Shown here: positions 5,207-7,151 of the stretch, one piece after another
How positions within the stretch are numbered: the stretch's first letter is position 1
Layout of the letters: each line of letters opens with the position of its first letter
Assembly: GCA_958431945.1 (NCBI GenBank)
Contig: CAUASQ010000085.1
Span: 1-7,151, forward strand
Direction of reading: 5' to 3'
Origin: an uncultured Collinsella sp.
GTDB lineage: Bacteria; Actinomycetota; Coriobacteriia; Coriobacteriales; Coriobacteriaceae
DNA length: 7,151 bases
The notes under the pieces: model-generated
Seen by the model: the letters and a program-made list of their open reading frames with translations, nothing else
The model's database searches: none
What the model was told of the DNA's origin: nothing
Program-made: the position numbers and the translations under genes

Positions 5207-7151
5207 ATGACGCTACTGTATTTCCTTACCCTGTTTCCGCTGGTACCGGCGCTGGGCATGCTGTTCGCTCGCGGTGACCGCGCCCGCGATGCGGTGGGGC
5301 TCATAGGTTCCGGCATTATTATGGCGGTGACAGTTGTAGTCGCCGTCATGTTTTTTGGCACGGGTCCGCAGAGCTTTGAGGTTGCCCCCGGCACCTCGCA
5401 TGTGCTCTCGATCGTCAGCTCCGTTATCGACGTCATCCTGTGCGCCGTCATCCTGTACAACGCGTACAAATATAGGAACGCGCTCACCACGGTGCTCGGC
5501 ATAGTCCAGCTGGTGGGCTCGCTCGCCTTTGCAGCCATGACGTTGCCCGCGGCCGAAGCCGTCACGGTAACGCCGCTCTACCTGGACTACATGAGCGTGA
5601 TCATGGTGCTCGCCGTCGGCATCGTCGGCAGCCTAATCTGCGTGTATGCCTTGGGTTATATGAAGGACTTCCAGGCCCATGACGAGCACGAGGCCGCGCT
5701 GCGCGGGCAGACCGCGCCCGACCGTCGCCCGCAGTTCCTGGCGCTCATGTTCCTGTTCCTCTCGGCCATGTTCGTTATCGTGACGAGCGACAACCTTGAG
5801 TGGCTGTTCTGCGGCTGGGAAATCACCACCGTGTGCTCGTTCCTTATGATTGGCTACACGCGCACGCCCGAGGCCATTAAAAACGCCTTTACCCAGATCA
5901 TCCTCAACATGCTGGGCGGCATCGCGTTTTTGGCCGGACTCATGTACCTGCACGTGAACGGCATGCCGCTGACCATCTCGGGCATGATTGAGCTTTCCGG
6001 CGCCGGAACCGCGCAGTCCGCGCTGCTGGTCATGCCGGTCATCCTGTTGTCGCTCGCCGCGCTCACCAAGGCCGCACAGATGCCGTTCCACACTTGGCTG
6101 TTGGGTGCCATGGTTGCCCCCACGCCCACGAGCGCCCTGCTGCACTCGTCAACCATGGTCAAAGCCGGCGTGTTCCTGATGGTCAAGCTGAGCCCGCTCT
6201 ATGCCATCTATCCCGTGACCGGCTTTATGGTCACGAGCGTGGGTGCCATCACGTTTTTGCTCGCTGCCCTTATGGCCATCTCGCAGAGCAATGCCAAGCG
6301 CGTGCTCGCGTACTCCACCATTTCCAACTTGGGCCTCATCAGTGCTTGCTTGGGTGTCGGCGCGCCCGAGGCCGTATGGGCGGCCATCTTCCTGATCCTG
6401 TTCCACACGGTGGCAAAGTCGCTGCTGTTCCTGTGCGTGGGCACGGCCGAGCATCATATCGGCAGCCGCAATATCGAGGACATGGACGGTATGTTCAGCC
6501 GCATGCCGCACCTGACGCGCCTGATGATGCTGGGCATCATGGGCATGTTTGTGGCGCCGTTTGGCATGCTCGTGTCCAAGTGGGGCGCCCTGGTGGCGTT
6601 CGCGCAGACCGGCAACGTGCTCATGATTATGGTGCTGGCCTTTGGCTCGGCCGCGACGTTCTTCTTCTGGGGCAAGTGGCTTGCCAAGCTTTCGGGCGTC
6701 GACCCCACGGCTCAAAACGTTGAGGTCAATGTCCATAAGACCGAATGGATGGCCCTCAACACCATCGCCGCGCTGCTGATTCTGTGCTGCGTGGCGTTTC
6801 CGGTTATCTCGAGCGGTCTGGTGTCGCCTTACTTGGCCATGGTGTTTGGCCGCGTGCCGTACGTTATTGGCAAGGACGCCATGTATCTGATGGTGGTTAT
6901 CGTGGCGTTTATCGCTGTGGTGCTGCTGACTTCATTCCGCGTGAGCAACAAACCGCACGTAAACGTATATCTTTCGGGCGTGGGAACCGATAAATATCGC
7001 CATTTCCGCGGCTCGATGGGTCGCGAGGTAAAGGCCGAAAAGCGCAATTGGTACTCGGAGGACGCCCTTGGCGAGAAGCGTATTGGCCCCGCGGGCAGCG
7101 TCGTGTGCTGCAGCATTATCTTGTTTGCGCTGCTGTGTTGCGCGTGGATTG
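5207..7151 (+). CDS. Complex-I-like/group 4 hydrogenase antiporter subunit (NuoL/HyfB/EchA-like), 3' end outside the window
   Basis: The frame stays open from ATG 5207 to the window edge (648 residues plus one base). GGGGGAG (5193-5199), 7 nt upstream, fixes the start. The protein is an integral membrane subunit with around 14 or more hydrophobic helices and the proton-conducting transporter fold shared by NuoL, Mrp antiporters and membrane-bound hydrogenases. Visible proton-path residues are Glu205 in LFCGWEITT, Lys288 in ALTKAAQMPFHTWL, His313 in LLHSSTMVKAG, Lys364 in SNAKRVLAYSTISNLG, and Lys404 in FHTVAKSLLF. A charged loop (152-175) follows about the fifth helix, and a polar stretch (580-627) precedes a last helix. 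Such subunits couple electron transfer to ion pumping across the membrane. The length already exceeds 640, which fits EchA/HyfB and NuoL. It follows a terminator and a 142-nt gap, so it is likely the first gene of an operon that continues right. Whether that operon is an Ech-type hydrogenase, a formate hydrogenlyase or a complex I cannot be decided here. Confidence 0.9.
   Translation, partial: MTLLYFLTLFPLVPALGMLFARGDRARDAVGLIGSGIIMAVTVVVAVMFFGTGPQSFEVAPGTSHVLSIVSSVIDVILCAVILYNAYKYRNALTTVLGIVQLVGSLAFAAMTLPAAEAVTVTPLYLDYMSVIMVLAVGIVGSLICVYALGYMKDFQAHDEHEAALRGQTAPDRRPQFLALMFLFLSAMFVIVTSDNLEWLFCGWEITTVCSFLMIGYTRTPEAIKNAFTQIILNMLGGIAFLAGLMYLHVNGMPLTISGMIELSGAGTAQSALLVMPVILLSLAALTKAAQMPFHTWLLGAMVAPTPTSALLHSSTMVKAGVFLMVKLSPLYAIYPVTGFMVTSVGAITFLLAALMAISQSNAKRVLAYSTISNLGLISACLGVGAPEAVWAAIFLILFHTVAKSLLFLCVGTAEHHIGSRNIEDMDGMFSRMPHLTRLMMLGIMGMFVAPFGMLVSKWGALVAFAQTGNVLMIMVLAFGSAATFFFWGKWLAKLSGVDPTAQNVEVNVHKTEWMALNTIAALLILCCVAFPVISSGLVSPYLAMVFGRVPYVIGKDAMYLMVVIVAFIAVVLLTSFRVSNKPHVNVYLSGVGTDKYRHFRGSMGREVKAEKRNWYSEDALGEKRIGPAGSVVCCSIILFALLCCAWI

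Noticed and set aside
4948..5565. Minus-strand 205-codon frame across the HTH/membrane-subunit gap
   Set aside because: It is antisense to two better-supported genes, crosses a terminator and shows no recognisable domain.

Overview
The window is GC-rich (mostly above 60% GC by eye) and reads like the chromosome of an anaerobic Actinomycetota of the Coriobacteriia, most plausibly Collinsella or a close relative. That assignment is an inference from base composition, codon style and gene content (type III pantothenate kinase, a large flavin/Fe-S enoate-reductase-type enzyme, and the first gene of a complex-I-like/group 4 hydrogenase module). No marker gene in the window proves it.

Layout, left to right. 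(1) Positions 1-374 hold the 3' end of a biotin--protein ligase gene (+), followed by a hairpin terminator (412-445) and a 43-nt near-perfect palindrome (472-514). (2) coaX (type III pantothenate kinase, 572-1345) lies on the minus strand and converges on birA. (3) Divergent from coaX is an initiator tRNA-fMet (1542-1618) with a clear promoter (TTGCCG-N17-TAATAT) and its own intrinsic terminator (1628-1657). (4) Positions 1707-2005 carry four tandem 57-nt inverted-repeat units on a roughly 80-bp period, equivalent to eight copies of one 16-bp motif about every 40 bp in alternating orientation. This is the most unusual structure here. (5) Just downstream is a monocistronic gene with its own promoter and terminator (2151-4181). 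It encodes a 676-residue FMN/4Fe-4S/FAD oxidoreductase of the 2,4-dienoyl-CoA reductase/enoate reductase/BaiH type with an altered active-site segment. (6) A roughly 39% GC stretch (about 4380-4620) with operator-like inverted repeats and a good promoter leads into a double helix-turn-helix gene of the IS3 OrfA/HTH type (4631-5026). A TAG interrupts this gene exactly where a Trp codon is expected. No OrfB follows; a terminator does. (7) From 5207 to the window edge runs the 5' part of a polytopic proton/sodium-antiporter-like subunit (NuoL/HyfB/EchA-like).

The genes are not one operon. Nearly every unit has its own promoter or terminator, and the only functional pair by pathway is birA/coaX (cofactor attachment and CoA synthesis). 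The oxidoreductase and the hydrogenase/complex-I-like subunit are both consistent with anaerobic redox metabolism. The points most worth follow-up are the alternating hairpin array between the tRNA and the oxidoreductase, and the nonsense-interrupted solo OrfA-like gene with its AT-rich leader.
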